A DNA stretch of 64,000 bases from NCBI GenBank assembly GCA_964030475.1, contig CAXIPT010000060.1:47608-111607 (forward strand), written 5' to 3'. Positions 11,905 through 22,674 of the stretch are shown here, one piece after another. The notes below the pieces were generated by a model. It worked only from the letters and a program-made list of their open reading frames with translations, was not told where the DNA came from and did no database searches. Every line of letters begins with the position of its first letter. The first letter of the stretch is position 1. The DNA comes from Tethya wilhelma. Lineage: Eukaryota > Porifera > Demospongiae > Tethyida > Tethyidae. The position numbers were made by a program, and so were the translations under genes.

Positions 11905-12485
11905 AATGAGAACAAACAAGTAAAAAAAAAAACTTTGGAAATGTAATGAGACATAGGAATGGCCAAATCGTAAAAAGAAGGCAAACAAGATGATGGAATA
12001 GCTGGCAGAGTGTGTAAAGAATTATTCCTATGGGCAACATGAGGGACTTAACATGGAAAGAGAGTACTACATGCAGCCCACACACAGTGTTCTCCCTACA
12101 CTGGTTTTACTGGTAGCTAGCAACCACCTGTCCTGAAAAATTACCACCACTAGCTATTTTTTACCACCTAACTTTGTGTAGAGTCTGAGAATTTTTAAAG
12201 ATAATCCAGTCTGATTAGCTAACTCAAGAGTTTTTTTTTGCTTGCATAAAATGAACACGTGTGTTTGTGTGTAATTACTATAATGGAAACAATGAGTTGT
12301 AGGTTACTGCACTATGGTGGTTGTCAAAAATTACCACCACGTAAAAATCTTAGGGAGAACACTGCACACAGGAAGAATTCGGCACACACTCTGCCAGCTA
12401 TTCCATCATCTTGTTTGCCTTCTTTTTACGATTTGGCCATTCCTATGTCTCATTACATTTCCAATGTTTTTTTTTTACTTGTTAA
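11905..12485. repeat. Inverted repeat arms with a nested MITE
   Basis: Positions 11918-12022 and 12385-12482 are inverted copies of one about 100-bp sequence (including TTTTTACGATTTGGCCATTC). Between them is a MITE at about 12087-12362 with ends AGTGTTCTCCCTA and TAGGGAGAACACT. No coding function is seen. Confidence 0.7.
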
Positions 12486-12571
12486 TTTTTAGTATGAAAC
12501 AATACACAATTTTTGTGCTAGTTTCTACCAGGGCATCTCTGACCACAGGCTATCCGAGACTTCATTACCAC

Positions 12572-12943
12572 TCATAGTCTAGTCAACAGNTCACGAGTGA
12601 GATAAGGACTCTCCAAGTATATTTTTGGCAATGAATTCCAACTCCATTCAACTTTTGTAATAAATATCAAGAAGAAATGTTTGCATGGAATGTTATTCCT
12701 CATCCAGTCTTTGCATGTGCAGCTAGGTTGTCCAGTTTGGAGTCCAAAGTTAACTGTATGTGTAGTACCCGATTTGCTGCTAACAAAAAAGATTCCATGG
12801 TTGTCAGTGTCTGTAACATCACTTGGTGAAAGTGTTTTTCTTGCTTTCACTTCTCTTGCTAAACAATGAAGAATAACATTCCTTGGACGCCCTTGTAGAT
12901 ATTTTGGAACATGTGTTGTGTACGCGCTATAAGTGGGGTCCAT
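12572..12943 (-). pseudogene. MULE transposase C-terminal fragment with intact SWIM finger
   Basis: The minus-strand frame reads VPKYLQGRPRNVILHCLARE, then TDTDNHGIFFVSSKSGTTHT, then a SWIM-type zinc motif, CTCKDWMRNNIPCKHFF (C-x-C-x(n)-C-x-H). It is very close to 18590-18880 of the longer MULE gene but keeps the SWIM residues that copy has lost. The fragment has no catalytic domain and runs into an N at 12590, so it is a truncated copy or a contig-edge artefact. Confidence 0.8.
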
Positions 12944-13119
12944 TTGGAAGTTTAGAAAGAGGTATTTCCTGTGAACACATTATGGAATTGGTCTTCCGTT
13001 TATGAAATGAGAGGGTGTTAAAATTCACTAAGTTTTTGTAAAATTTCAGCATACAAGTCTTAATTATTTCAAATCTTGACAAAATCTTACATAAAGTGTC
13101 TAAAGTTGAACAAAGATGT

Positions 13120-13310
13120 GTGAATTCTGACATGGGTATACAAATTTGTACACCCTTGACCTGACCAATGGTATACAAATTTGTACAAATTTGTACATCT
13201 TGAGTGGGAGTACAAATTTGTACACCCTTCAAAATTTGAAGGTGTACAAATTTGTATACTCTTCGTAATTTTGGAGGTGTACAAATTTGTACACCTCATA
13301 GATATGCAAC
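13120..13310. repeat. Array of the palindrome GTACAAATTTGTAC
   Basis: At least six perfect or near-perfect copies of the 12-14-bp palindrome TACAAATTTGTA lie within 190 bp. Spacers are 10-40 bp, and flanking CACC or GGTG often extends the symmetry. Open frames across it are composition artefacts with repeated Cys-Thr-Asn-Leu codons. Confidence 0.85.
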
Positions 13311-13439
13311 ATTTCACTTTGTTTAGCTGAAATTTTCGAAAAACTTTTACATTCTAAAGATGATAATTTTTTTCTGGCAAAAGCAGCATGTTATTTCTTA
13401 ACTGAATCATTTCGTCTACACCTTGAAGTCTCTTTTCTT

Positions 13440-13640
13440 GGTCATCGGGCGTTATGCGTTCTCTGTACAGTTCTCTTCGCCGTGCAAGGCGAATCTCCTT
13501 TCTTTGTCATCAGGCGTTTCTCTAGCTTTACGCTCTCTGTAGAGTTCTCTTCGCCGTGCAAGGCGTTTTTGTTTTTTTCTCTTCATTATTATCCATGATC
13601 GAACGTCAAATTTCTGGACACTGAGACTTGAAAACATGTG
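13440..13640 (-). pseudogene. Arg/Glu-rich repeat fragment of a mobile-element protein
   Basis: The minus strand encodes RLARRRELYRERKARETPDD followed, after a frame break, by a second degenerate copy (66-bp DNA repeat). Repeats of this Arg-Arg-Arg-Glu kind occur at the N-terminus of several large metazoan mobile-element proteins; the exact family is not determined. No longer frame is joined to it. Confidence 0.45.
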
Positions 13641-13889
13641 CTAATGCTATTGCGCAATCGATTTCAATATTGCAACACCACGTGCACGTTCGAATAATTT
13701 GAATATACGGAAACTGTCCACGGTGTACAAACCAACAAACCAACAGAAATTTTACCAATTGCAACGACTATGTGGGGCTCGCTCAGGCTCGCCCCAATAA
13801 ATGCATTCCAAAATGACGTGACCTGAACACAGTTTTCAGAGAACCAGAAAGTGTTGAGCCAACTTTGACTACACAAAGTTCTTTTCATG

Positions 13890-14168
13890 GAACTGCGTTC
13901 CTTGATACTTATTTTTATCTGAAATAGGCCTAAACAAACTGATTAGAAAGCTTTGAAAATTAGCCTATAAATTCATGTACTTCAATGTAGCCATCTTGAA
14001 GGTAGAATTCAAAGGTAATCATCGCCCCACGTGGCATTATTATGTGCATTTGCATTAACTAATTAGTCTCCTAGCATAATGAAGTGCATGTAGCTACTAC
14101 TCAGGCTTTTGTAGGGACTAACCAGTCTCTGAGAGTCTCCACACTAAAGTGTTGGAAAAACTGAATAA
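13890..14168 (+). repeat. Dispersed repeat family, middle portion
   Basis: It carries the ATAGGCCTAAACAAACTGAT block, the CACGTGGCATTATTATGTGC block and the CCAGTCTCTGAGAGTCTCCA block in the same order as at 27295-27846 and 55395-55647. It leads directly into the hairpin MITE at 14169. Confidence 0.75.
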
Positions 14169-14497
14169 ACAAGTAGTAAAAAATTTATAAAAATTAGCAG
14201 TCTAGGAATGGGCAGTGCTATAAAAAGTATTGGAACAAAACATGTCTCAATTTTGGCACTTGACTACTTCATTTTTTTTAATGCCCAAATCTTGATTTAA
14301 ACCGTCTGCCAGCTTATACTTTACTCCACTGCTTAGCTAACTGAAATCGAATCATTTACATGTACAGATCATTAATTGAACCACTGAGGATACATAATTA
14401 TTATGAGGGATCAAAAATGAAGTAGTCATGTGCCGAAATTGAGACATTTTGTTCCAATACTATTTATAGCACTGCATGCCCATTCCTACATTGCTGA
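14169..14497. mobile_element. Long-TIR hairpin MITE, diverged copy
   Basis: The arms share AATGGGCAGTGCTATAAAAA and the inverted ACTGCATGCCCATTCCTACA, with GAAGTAGTCATGTGCCGAAA nearer the loop. It is the most diverged of the full-length copies. The stretch 14498-15043 holds no convincing gene. Confidence 0.75.
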
Positions 14498-15043
14498 CTT
14501 AAACATTGTGATTGGTGAAGATGCTGGCCTCCAGGTTCAAGACAAAGTGATGAATATGGCTGGGTACTTGCTGCTATAACTTTGATGTGTCCGATGATGT
14601 TGTATTGCTGGAGCCTGATTGGGGGCTGCTGCTAAGCAAGTGAGCTTGGACGACTCATGTATTGATGTTGCTCAGGATGTATTCTACTACGAACGTGCAC
14701 GATGAAGATAAGCCTGGTCTTTGTTGTCAGCATGTACACTTAGTTGGTTACCTATCAAGTTTACTGAATCTAGTGTTCAAGTGGCCAGTGACAGTGAGTA
14801 AGCTGATGTAGGAGTGATACCAGCTAGCTCAATTAATTATTACTAGTGTGAAGTTTATCGAGAAAGATGGCAAGCCGGGCTTTGCAGTTGAAAATGAATG
14901 TCATGGTGACTCTTACCCATAGCTCTCAGAATTAAATCAAAGACCTCCAGTTTGTAACTTGTTATTTTAGTTTAGCTTAGTTTGTTTTATTCCCTGTCCC
15001 CCTTCCCTGTTGCACCTCTCTATGGTGTGTTTGGCAAATAATA

Positions 15044-15426
15044 ACAAGTAGTAAAAATTTCAAAAAAAATAAGTAGTGTAGGAATGGGCAGTACGGTAAA
15101 AAGCATTGGAACAAGGCATGTCTCAATTTCGGCACATGACTACTTCATTTCTGTTCTTGATCCCTAATATGGATCCTCAGTGTCCTAAATGCAAAGATTT
15201 GTACTATACTATAGTATATACCATAGCTTAATTATATTGTTGCATTGGTTATCAGTTGCATGGATAAGCAGTGGAGTAAGCCATAACAAGATAGGCAACT
15301 TAAACTGGACTGCCGGCCAAGAGTTGGGCATACTGAAAAATGAAGTAGTCATGTGCCGAAATTGAGACATGCCTTGTTCCAATGCTTTTTACCGTACTGC
15401 CCATTCCTACACTACTTATTTTTTTG
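15044..15426. mobile_element. Long-TIR hairpin MITE, truncated at an N
   Basis: The left arm begins ACAAGTAGTAAAAATTTC and contains TGTAGGAATGGGCAGTACGG. The right arm mirrors it up to ACACTACTTATTTTTTTG, where an N at 15427 interrupts. Arms are nearly identical over about 95 bp. Confidence 0.85.
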
Positions 15427-15623
15427 NATAGCAGAGAAATAAGCACATTGAAATTGCCCCGCCTTACCTTACAGTGAAGTTATGTTGCTTCTGTTGTGCA
15501 ATGAATACACAACTAACAAATCCCAATGCTATAGTCTGTTGTCCTTTTATTTCGTTTCCCAATTGCATAATTGCTGTTACCAGTGATTAGTTATCTCGGG
15601 TATGTATTATTGTACTGATGCAG

Positions 15624-16794
15624 CAGGCTGCAAAAACCATCAAGTCACTTGAGATGAAGTGCAAAAATGCCTGTAATGGCTGTGAGTGGACTGGAGAGCT
15701 GAGAGCACTTGAAAAGCATCAAGATGATTGTGATTTTACACTCATCATTTGTCCTCATGAAGCTGGCGAAAATGCCATGAAGTTTCTGCGCAAAAATGCG
15801 GAAGACCACTACAAAATGGTGTCCAAAAAGGATCTACCAGTGTCCTTATTGTAAGGAGTCAGGAGAATATCAGAATATGAAGGAAACCCACCTCAAAGAA
15901 TGTGCTAATTGTAAGACCGTCTTAATGCTGTACGTAGTGAAGCAATCACTTGATAGTTTTGTTTAAGTACTACTTTTTCGTATTTCTGGTTAATGGATGT
16001 CTGTATGGGGCATACACATAACTTTTGAATGGTAAGGGGTAGTGCTTTTTAAAAAGCACCAAACGAATCTACGTGAAATTTTCAATCGAATGGTATCTAA
16101 AATAGCGCAATTCATAGATATACCGCCAAGTTATGAAGAAATTTTGAAGGCCTGCCTCTGACGAAAGAGGCAGGGTCTAGGACTAGACTATAAGCTACTT
16201 ATATAGCAAACCAGAATGCCATTTGACAGGTTACCATTGTGTATACCTATACAGATCCCCTTGAGGCATCAATAGAGGCACACACAGAAGATGGAATAGC
16301 TACACAGGCAGTCACTACTAAGATCTTACATGAGCATATTGGCATTCTAGCTGAAATTCTCTGTACACACGCTGGTAAATGGAAGTTCATTGGAACTTGT
16401 CTTGGCTTTACACAACCTGAGCTGGGTACAATAGAAGCCGACCTTCGCTTGTTGGTTGGAGGTCCTCAAGCCTATCTAACTGCTATGCTTGACCAATGGA
16501 CAACGTGGCCAACATAATCACTGTGCTACACTGGAAGCCCTGGAACAAGCACTTCAGAGTAGGTTAGTTGGTTTAGGAGTAGTTGCAAGGGAACTCAGAG
16601 CAAAGTTTGAGCAAGGATGTGAAGCCATGAGAGCTGCAATTGAGGAAGAAAATCAAAACCAATTATTAATAACTGTTAATGAAAGAGATCTTCACTGTAG
16701 TAGTGATGTTGACATGAATCGGCCTGTTCCTAATGATACAAATGCATTTTGCCCATATTGTGTACTGGTATATGATAATTCCATTATGGCTTAG
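15624..16794 (+). pseudogene. TRAF-type zinc finger plus death-like domain gene, frameshifted
   Basis: Exon 15624-15910 encodes TRAF-type fingers: CKNACNGCEWTGELRALEKH, DDCDFTLIICPH, then, after one surplus base near 15819, CPKRIYQCPYCKESGEY with H and C further on. It ends AATT|GTAAGA, and the exon starting at 16255 continues in phase (T|AT). That exon has a death-domain-like stretch (KWKFIGTCLGFTQPELGTIE, GPQAYLTAMLDQW). A second frame break near 16508 precedes LEALEQALQSRLVGLGVVAR, which ends the domain. TRAF fingers beside a death fold suggest an innate signalling adaptor. Two single-base breaks argue for a pseudogene or assembly error. No RING or TRAF-C (MATH) domain is seen. Confidence 0.7.
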
Positions 16795-16875
16795 CTTTTG
16801 TTTCATTCAGTTATGTGCATCTGACTATAATATGTGTAGCTTAGTAATGATATTGTGAATTTAATTTGTACTATA

Positions 16876-17208
16876 ACATACGTACGGTAGTACGTATAGT
16901 AGGAAGGCCAATTCTCCTGATGAACCCACAAAAGGGTTTGTGTATATTCACATGTTTCATTGCTGTACTTGTCATCTATAGTAGTACAAGTATCCATACT
17001 TGAATCAGTACCTTTTTGTTGACACAAATTTTGGGGAGGACTCTGGTTTTTCTTAATGTATGGTCTAAAGTAATGTGAACATGATTGTGGAGAATCCTTC
17101 ATCTATGTCTCGATTTTAAGGCGTAGGTTTTCCTGGTCTAGTTTAGACAGTTCTAGAGCTCTTTTGGCATTCACGACATGGTTCTTAATGTCATTTGGAA
17201 GAGGATAG
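16876..17208 (-). repeat. Inverted partial copy of the MULE N-terminal region, ending at an N
   Basis: From 17208 back to about 16915 the minus strand repeats 17500-17790 with few changes; both encode LSKLDQENLRLKIET and CPQSCSHYFRPYI. The copy begins exactly at the N at 17209. Its other end meets a terminus of the dispersed repeat (ACGGTAGTACGTATAGTAGG, 16884-16903). It is either an inverted duplication or a reversed contig. Confidence 0.75.
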
Positions 17209-17213
17209 NTACG

Positions 17214-20200
17214 GCAAATAAAAAAGAAGAGAGGTTACAGGCTTGCAGAAAAGCAATCAGGGAGGGTCAAGTCCAGTTAGTGAAAAAATATTTTGTGTCT
17301 CTGCCAACAGAAGCAGCTCATGCTAGTCACACAGTTGGAGATGCTGCTAGGTTTTATCAATGAGTTCATCCAATAGTTCTAAAAAAGATATACGAGTTAG
17401 TGTCATCAGGAATCATTGAAACAAAAGATGTGCAAAAGGCACTAAATCATTATGTCAAACATACCCTTCCAGCATGCAGAACACAACATAAGATAGGGCA
17501 TTCTATCCTCTTCCAAATGACATTAAGAACCGTGTTGTGAATCCCAAAAGAGTTCTAGAACTGTCTAAACTAGACCAGGAAAACCTACGCCTTAAAATCG
17601 AGACATGGATGAAGGATTGTCCACAATCATGTTCACATTACTTTAGACCATACATTAACAGAGTCCTCCCCAAAATTTGTGTCAACAAAAAGGTACTATG
17701 GATACTTGTACCTCTATAGATGACAAGTACAGCAATGAAACATGTAAATATACACAAACCCTATTGTGGGTTCATCAGGAGAATTGGCAAAATGAGCTAT
17801 TAGTAAAATATGGAAACACCATAACACTCATAGATGCAACGTATAAGACTACCAAGTATGATTTAGCACTATTCTTTCTCAGTGTACAAGCAAATGTCAA
17901 CTATACTGTAGTTGCTGAGTTTATTGTGCAGTCTGAATCAGCTAATGAAATAGCAGATGCTCTTCGAATCATCAAACAGTGGAATCCTGATTGGTCTCCT
18001 CCATTCTTTATGAGTGACTATTCAGAAGCAGAGTATTTGGCAATCTCTCAGGAATTTCCACAGTGTACTGTATACATATGTGACTTTCATCGTGAGCAGG
18101 CTTGGGAGAGGTGGGTACGGATCACCTAAGCAGGGATGAAGGAGATGAACTCCTTCGATTTTTAAGTGAATGTGCTCATGCACCTGCTCTAAGACCACAA
18201 GAAAACCTACCTACAGATCATCATTACAACATGGCACTTAACCTTCTCAAATCCTCTCCTTTTTTGCTAAACAATGAACATCTACTGGTTATGCATATCC
18301 AATGTAAGTGTATAATTATGTAATAACTTAATTATGATTGACAATGTGTAATTTTATTGACTGGTGCATGATTGTATAGAGGTGGGCAAGAGCTTTCAGA
18401 GAAAATCAGTATCATGCGGCTGTAGAAATGAACAATGGTACTGAAGCTCAAAATAAAGCATTGAAACACAAATATCTCCCATGGAAAGCCACCTCTCTCT
18501 CACAAGTAGTCACAGTTATTATTGAGCAATTTATACCAGAACAACACAGGAAATACCTCTTTCTAAACTTCCAAATGGACCCCACTTATAGAGCGTATAC
18601 GTACACAACACATGTTCCAAAATATCTACAAGGGCATCCAAAAAATGTTATTCTTCATTGTTTAGCAAGAGAAGAGAAAGCAAGAAAAACACTTTCACCA
18701 AGTGATGTTACAAGACACTGACAACCATGGAAACTTTTTTGTTAGCAGCAAATCAGGTACTACACATACAGTTAACTTTGGACTCCAAACTGGACAGCCT
18801 AGTTGCACATGCAAAGACTGGATGAGGCTTAATATTTATTACAAAAGTTGAATGGAGTTGGAATTTATTGCCAAAAAGCTACTTGGAGAGTCCTTTTCTC
18901 ACTCGTGATGAATCAGTTTATATCTCTGGGATCAATCGAGAATAACTTGCTACAACACACTGATTCACTTCCTGATACCCGTGATGAAAACCTACGAGGA
19001 TTTGATAGCAAACTTCCATCTAAGGTAAAGTAGCTAGTGTCAGGTGTGTACATTATAGCTATAACATGTATATACAGGCACCATCCATTACAACACTACA
19101 ACAGAAAGTGCGTATTTCTCTGAAAAACTTAGAAAGTCTTTCATATAATCTTACTGATTCATCTAAACTTGAAGAAGTCCTAAAATTGACAACACAATTG
19201 GAGAAAACCGTCAGAACTATGGTTCCAACACACTGTGGCCTACTATTACGACCGTCCAGCACATCTACTCTCACAGCAAGAAAAATTAAACTGAAGTACA
19301 AGAAAACTGCTCAGTGGAAATGTGCACAAGCCTATTCCAATCTTCCAAAGAGACGTAAACGTGGACGACCTAAAACAACAAGACTCCGAAAGAAAAAGGT
19401 TAGCAAACAGACAATGACAGAGCACAAATACTTTTACATGTCTATATAAATGTTTATAGACCTCAGCTAATATTGTGACAACATCCAAATCACTTGATAC
19501 TACTACAACAGTCACTCCCACCCAGGCAAAAAGTACGATAGGGTCTGCACAAAACATGAAATTATCCCTAAAGACAGGTATTATAGCTAAGTTATTAACT
19601 CTTATACTATCATTTTTGTTCAAAATGTATACTATATAGGTAAGAAACGAGCAAGAAGGTGTGGTACATGTCCTCCATGCAGAAGAGATGACTGTGGTAA
19701 ATGTGTTAACTGTTTGGACATGAAAAAGTTTGGAGGACCAGGTAGAAAGAAAAAGTGCTGTGTGCAAAGACAATGCAACTCACATCATTTGGGCACTAGC
19801 AAGAAGCCGACACCCAACTCATATAATCCAAGTGACTGTCCACAGAGTAAAGATGATCAACTCTATGAAGAACCAAATCTTTTGGAACAAGGAAGAAAGG
19901 TGCACAATATCATTGGTGATGGAAACTGTATGTATCGATCTATAGCCTATTTGTTGACTAATGACGAAGAGAAACATTCGAGCTTAAGGCTATTACTAGA
20001 AAGATTTGAGAATCTTAATAAGACAATTTTTGAAGGTCTACTTACAAATGTTAACAAGCCAACAATAAGTGAGCATATTCGGCACATTGGTACACCTAAC
20101 ACATGGGGTACCCACATTGAACTGTTTGCCACAGCTTCATATTTCCGAATTCCTGTCTATACTTACACAATTGGAGATACCCTTCCTCCAAGATGGGAAG

Positions 20201-20412
20201 TTTTCAAACCACTCTCAGAAGCATCTACATTACGTTATCCAATCAGAGTGGATGAAGAGCAATTTCCGCAGTGGCCACTTAGTCACCTAGAGTTACAATA
20301 CACTTCCAATCTCCACTATAATTCTATTGTTGATTACTACACAGGGAGGCCTAGTACAACTCTTCCACTACAACATTCTAAGCCTGAAGAAATTGTAGTG
20401 CTGAAAGATTAG
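17214..20412 (+). pseudogene. MULE transposase with SWIM, CXXC and OTU domains (front half broken)
   Basis: Order: an N-terminal helical region (17214-17530), the MULE catalytic core with ITLIDATYKTTKYDLALFF and MSDYSEAEYLAI as the two Asp strands (17780-18110), a SWIM remnant near 18800, a basic linker (RRKRGRPKTTRLRKKK, 19350-19400), a CXXC-type zinc domain (CGTCPPCRRDDCGKCVNC, from 19660) and an OTU-like cysteine protease (GDGNCMYRSIAYLL, from 19918, with a C-terminal LHYNSIVDYY His). Introns near 19031-19077, 19400-19466 and 19576-19638 have GT-AG ends. The transposase half has a TGA after RFYQ (17361), shifts near 17500, 18115 and 18705, and a deletion removing the SWIM Cys/His pair. The exon 19639-20412 is fully open. 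The CXXC would bind CpG DNA and the OTU would cleave ubiquitin-type linkages; both are family knowledge. Confidence 0.8.
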
Positions 20413-20569
20413 CTTGAGTGAAGTTACTAATAATTTTTATTTGTGCGTGATATTATTAAATTGACATAGTACTATTGTAATAAAATTATAAATTAAAATA
20501 ATTATTTTGACTGTTGAAGGTATATAGAAAACAAGAGCTGCAAGTTTGCCAACTATGTATGTAATGTCA

Positions 20570-22600
20570 TGACCCATTATGCGCCAGTTAAATTGTGGGT
20601 GATCCGCGCGATCGCGACTACGTATGTGGTCACGTGACCACTTCCTGCATCAACTTGGGTGAACCTAGCCATACCCCTTCTCGATTCCGACCAGCGGCCA
20701 AGTTGCATGCTCCCAACTGATCCCAAAACAGCCAAGCAGGAAACCATGCCTATTCAAAATTTTCTATCGTATAAATAGAACAGTAAAAATCGAACTTTTG
20801 TATTTTAGTGCTGTAGATCTGTCTGTTTGGCTCTGAGTTAGGCTTCAACTAGTTGCTGTAACTTGTCTATAGTAGGGTTTATGCCTATGGAGAGAGAGTA
20901 CACACCCAAATATTTCCAGTGTACAGCCATCTCTTCTGTTCATCTATGGACCAACCACCTCAGGGGCGTAGCCAGGATTTAGAGTAAGGGGGTGCCAAAA
21001 CTGTGCGCGCGGAGCGCGCCGAAAATTTTGAGGTTGCCATGCCCACTTTTGGGTCACGTGACCGATATTACGACCTTTGAACTATTGCTGGAAGCTAGCT
21101 GCTGAGCGCTTTCGATCGACCTGGCGTGAATTAAACGGTTCTGAAGTTTGTTTATCAAGAGCTTAGACATAGATGAGCTTGGAAAATAGCTTCAAGCAAC
21201 AAACATGTAAGAAATAGAGATTTTTAAAGGCTTGATTACTTATTAATAAATCCAATTATTAATGGTTTTGCGCTTCCGCTCAGTGGCAAAGGGGGTGCTC
21301 GAGCACCCTGAGCCCCCCCTGGCTACGCCCCTGCACCTTGAAGTTTTTCAGTAGTACTGATAGTCAAGCCTGACCTCTGAGCCTGACTTGAGACTTCAAG
21401 GAGCTATTAAAGTACATCTTTGAGTAAAGTTAGGGTATATATCTTCAGAATAACTTCTTTCAAAAAATGAAGCACTATCAGAAAAATTAAGCTATAATGT
21501 ATGTCATGGCTAAACAATTGATGCTCTCTGTTATCTATTGAGTACTCAAATCACTCTGGACCAGTCAATCCTTGTTTTTGTGATGTACATGTTACTATTA
21601 AATCAACCTTAACACAATTCCTATGTGTGAATTGACAAACCTCCCACCAGAGGCCAACCTCCGAATAAAGGCCAAAAGCCTCGCTCCCAAAATGGCTTTG
21701 TTCGGAGGTTGGACTGTGGAACCTCTCGTAATGGCCCCTCCCACAAGCGGCCAACCTCCATGTAACGGCCACAGGCTGTGGCACTGATTGAATATACCAT
21801 ATATCTAGTACTAAGCAACCTCCCACGAGCGGTCGCTTTTCGATTCCGACCAGTGGCTAAGCTACATGCTCCCAACTGATCGATTCTTTGCGAACTATCT
21901 CTCAAAACGGCCGAGCAGAAAACCATGCCTATTTACAATTTTCTATCTTATCATGTAAATAGAGCAGTAAAATTGAACTTTTGTGCGTATAAATAGAGCA
22001 GTGAAAATTGAACTTTTGTACTTTGGTACTGTAAATCTGTCTGTTTGGCTCAGCGTTAGGCTACTAGTTACTGTAGCTTGTCTATAATAGGGTTTATGCC
22101 TGTGGAGAGAGTACACACAAAGTATTTCCAGTGTACAGCCACCTCTTCCGTTCACCTTTGGACCAACCACCCTGGAGGTTTTACTGATAGTCAAGCCTGA
22201 CCTCTGAGCCTGACTTGACACTTCAAGAAGCTATTGTAGCACATCAGATTTTGAGTTAAGTTTAAGAGGGTATATACCCCCAGAATAACTTCTTTCAAAA
22301 AATAGAACACTGAAAAATCTATAGCATATTTTGGCTCAGTAATTTATGCTCTCTGTATATATATATTGAGTACTCAAGTCACTCTGGACCATTTCTTAGT
22401 CAATCCTTGGTCTTGTGATGCACATGTATACCATTAAATCAACTTTAACACAATTCCTATGTGTATAACAATGAACCTCCCACCAGAGGTCAACCTTCGA
22501 ATAAAGGCCAAAAGCCTCACTCTCAAAGTAGCCTATATTCGAAGGTTCAACTGTATAGAAGACAGGTAACTTAGATTAGATCGTCAGCCAGGAATTGGGC
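20570..22600 (+). repeat. Tandem duplication of non-coding DNA
   Basis: Two units, about 20680-21700 and 21838-22550, share blocks such as ACTGATCCCAAAACAGCC or its variant, CTGTCTGTTTGGCTC, TCCAGTGTACAGCCA, ATAGTCAAGCCTGACCTCTG and the CAACCTCC region. The first unit is longer because it holds the MITE at 20961-21333. No gene is recognised in either unit. Confidence 0.75.
20961..21333. mobile_element. hAT-like MITE with CAGGGGCGTAGCCAGG ends
   Basis: The termini CAGGGGCGTAGCCAGG and CCTGGCTACGCCCCTG are perfect inverted repeats of the CAGGGGCG type common in hAT elements. The flanks share CACCT. The matching place in the second tandem unit (near 22170) lacks the insert, confirming the boundaries. 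The 373-bp element is non-coding. Confidence 0.85.
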
Positions 22601-22674
22601 ATAAAAATGAAGTAATCATGTGCCAAAATTAAGACATGCCTTGTTCCAATACTTTTACAGCACTGCCCATTCCA
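22600..22674 (-). mobile_element. Single arm of the long-TIR hairpin MITE
   Basis: The sequence AATGAAGTAATCATGTGCCA to CTGCCCATTCC equals one arm of the hairpin family. It is cut off where the next hAT-like MITE begins (about 22675). Confidence 0.75.

Noticed and set aside
13120..13310. Repeated short palindromes resembling a CRISPR array
   Set aside because: Spacers are of uneven length and partly related, repeats are only 12-14 bp, and the genome is eukaryotic.
19246..19773. 175-codon minus-strand frame
   Set aside because: It is the complement of the basic linker and CXXC exons of the MULE gene, whose plus-strand reading shows clear domains and splice sites.
20580..22600. Possible LTR pair
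   Set aside because: The two units are tandem copies with no internal gag or pol, no primer-binding site, and no TG...CA limits.
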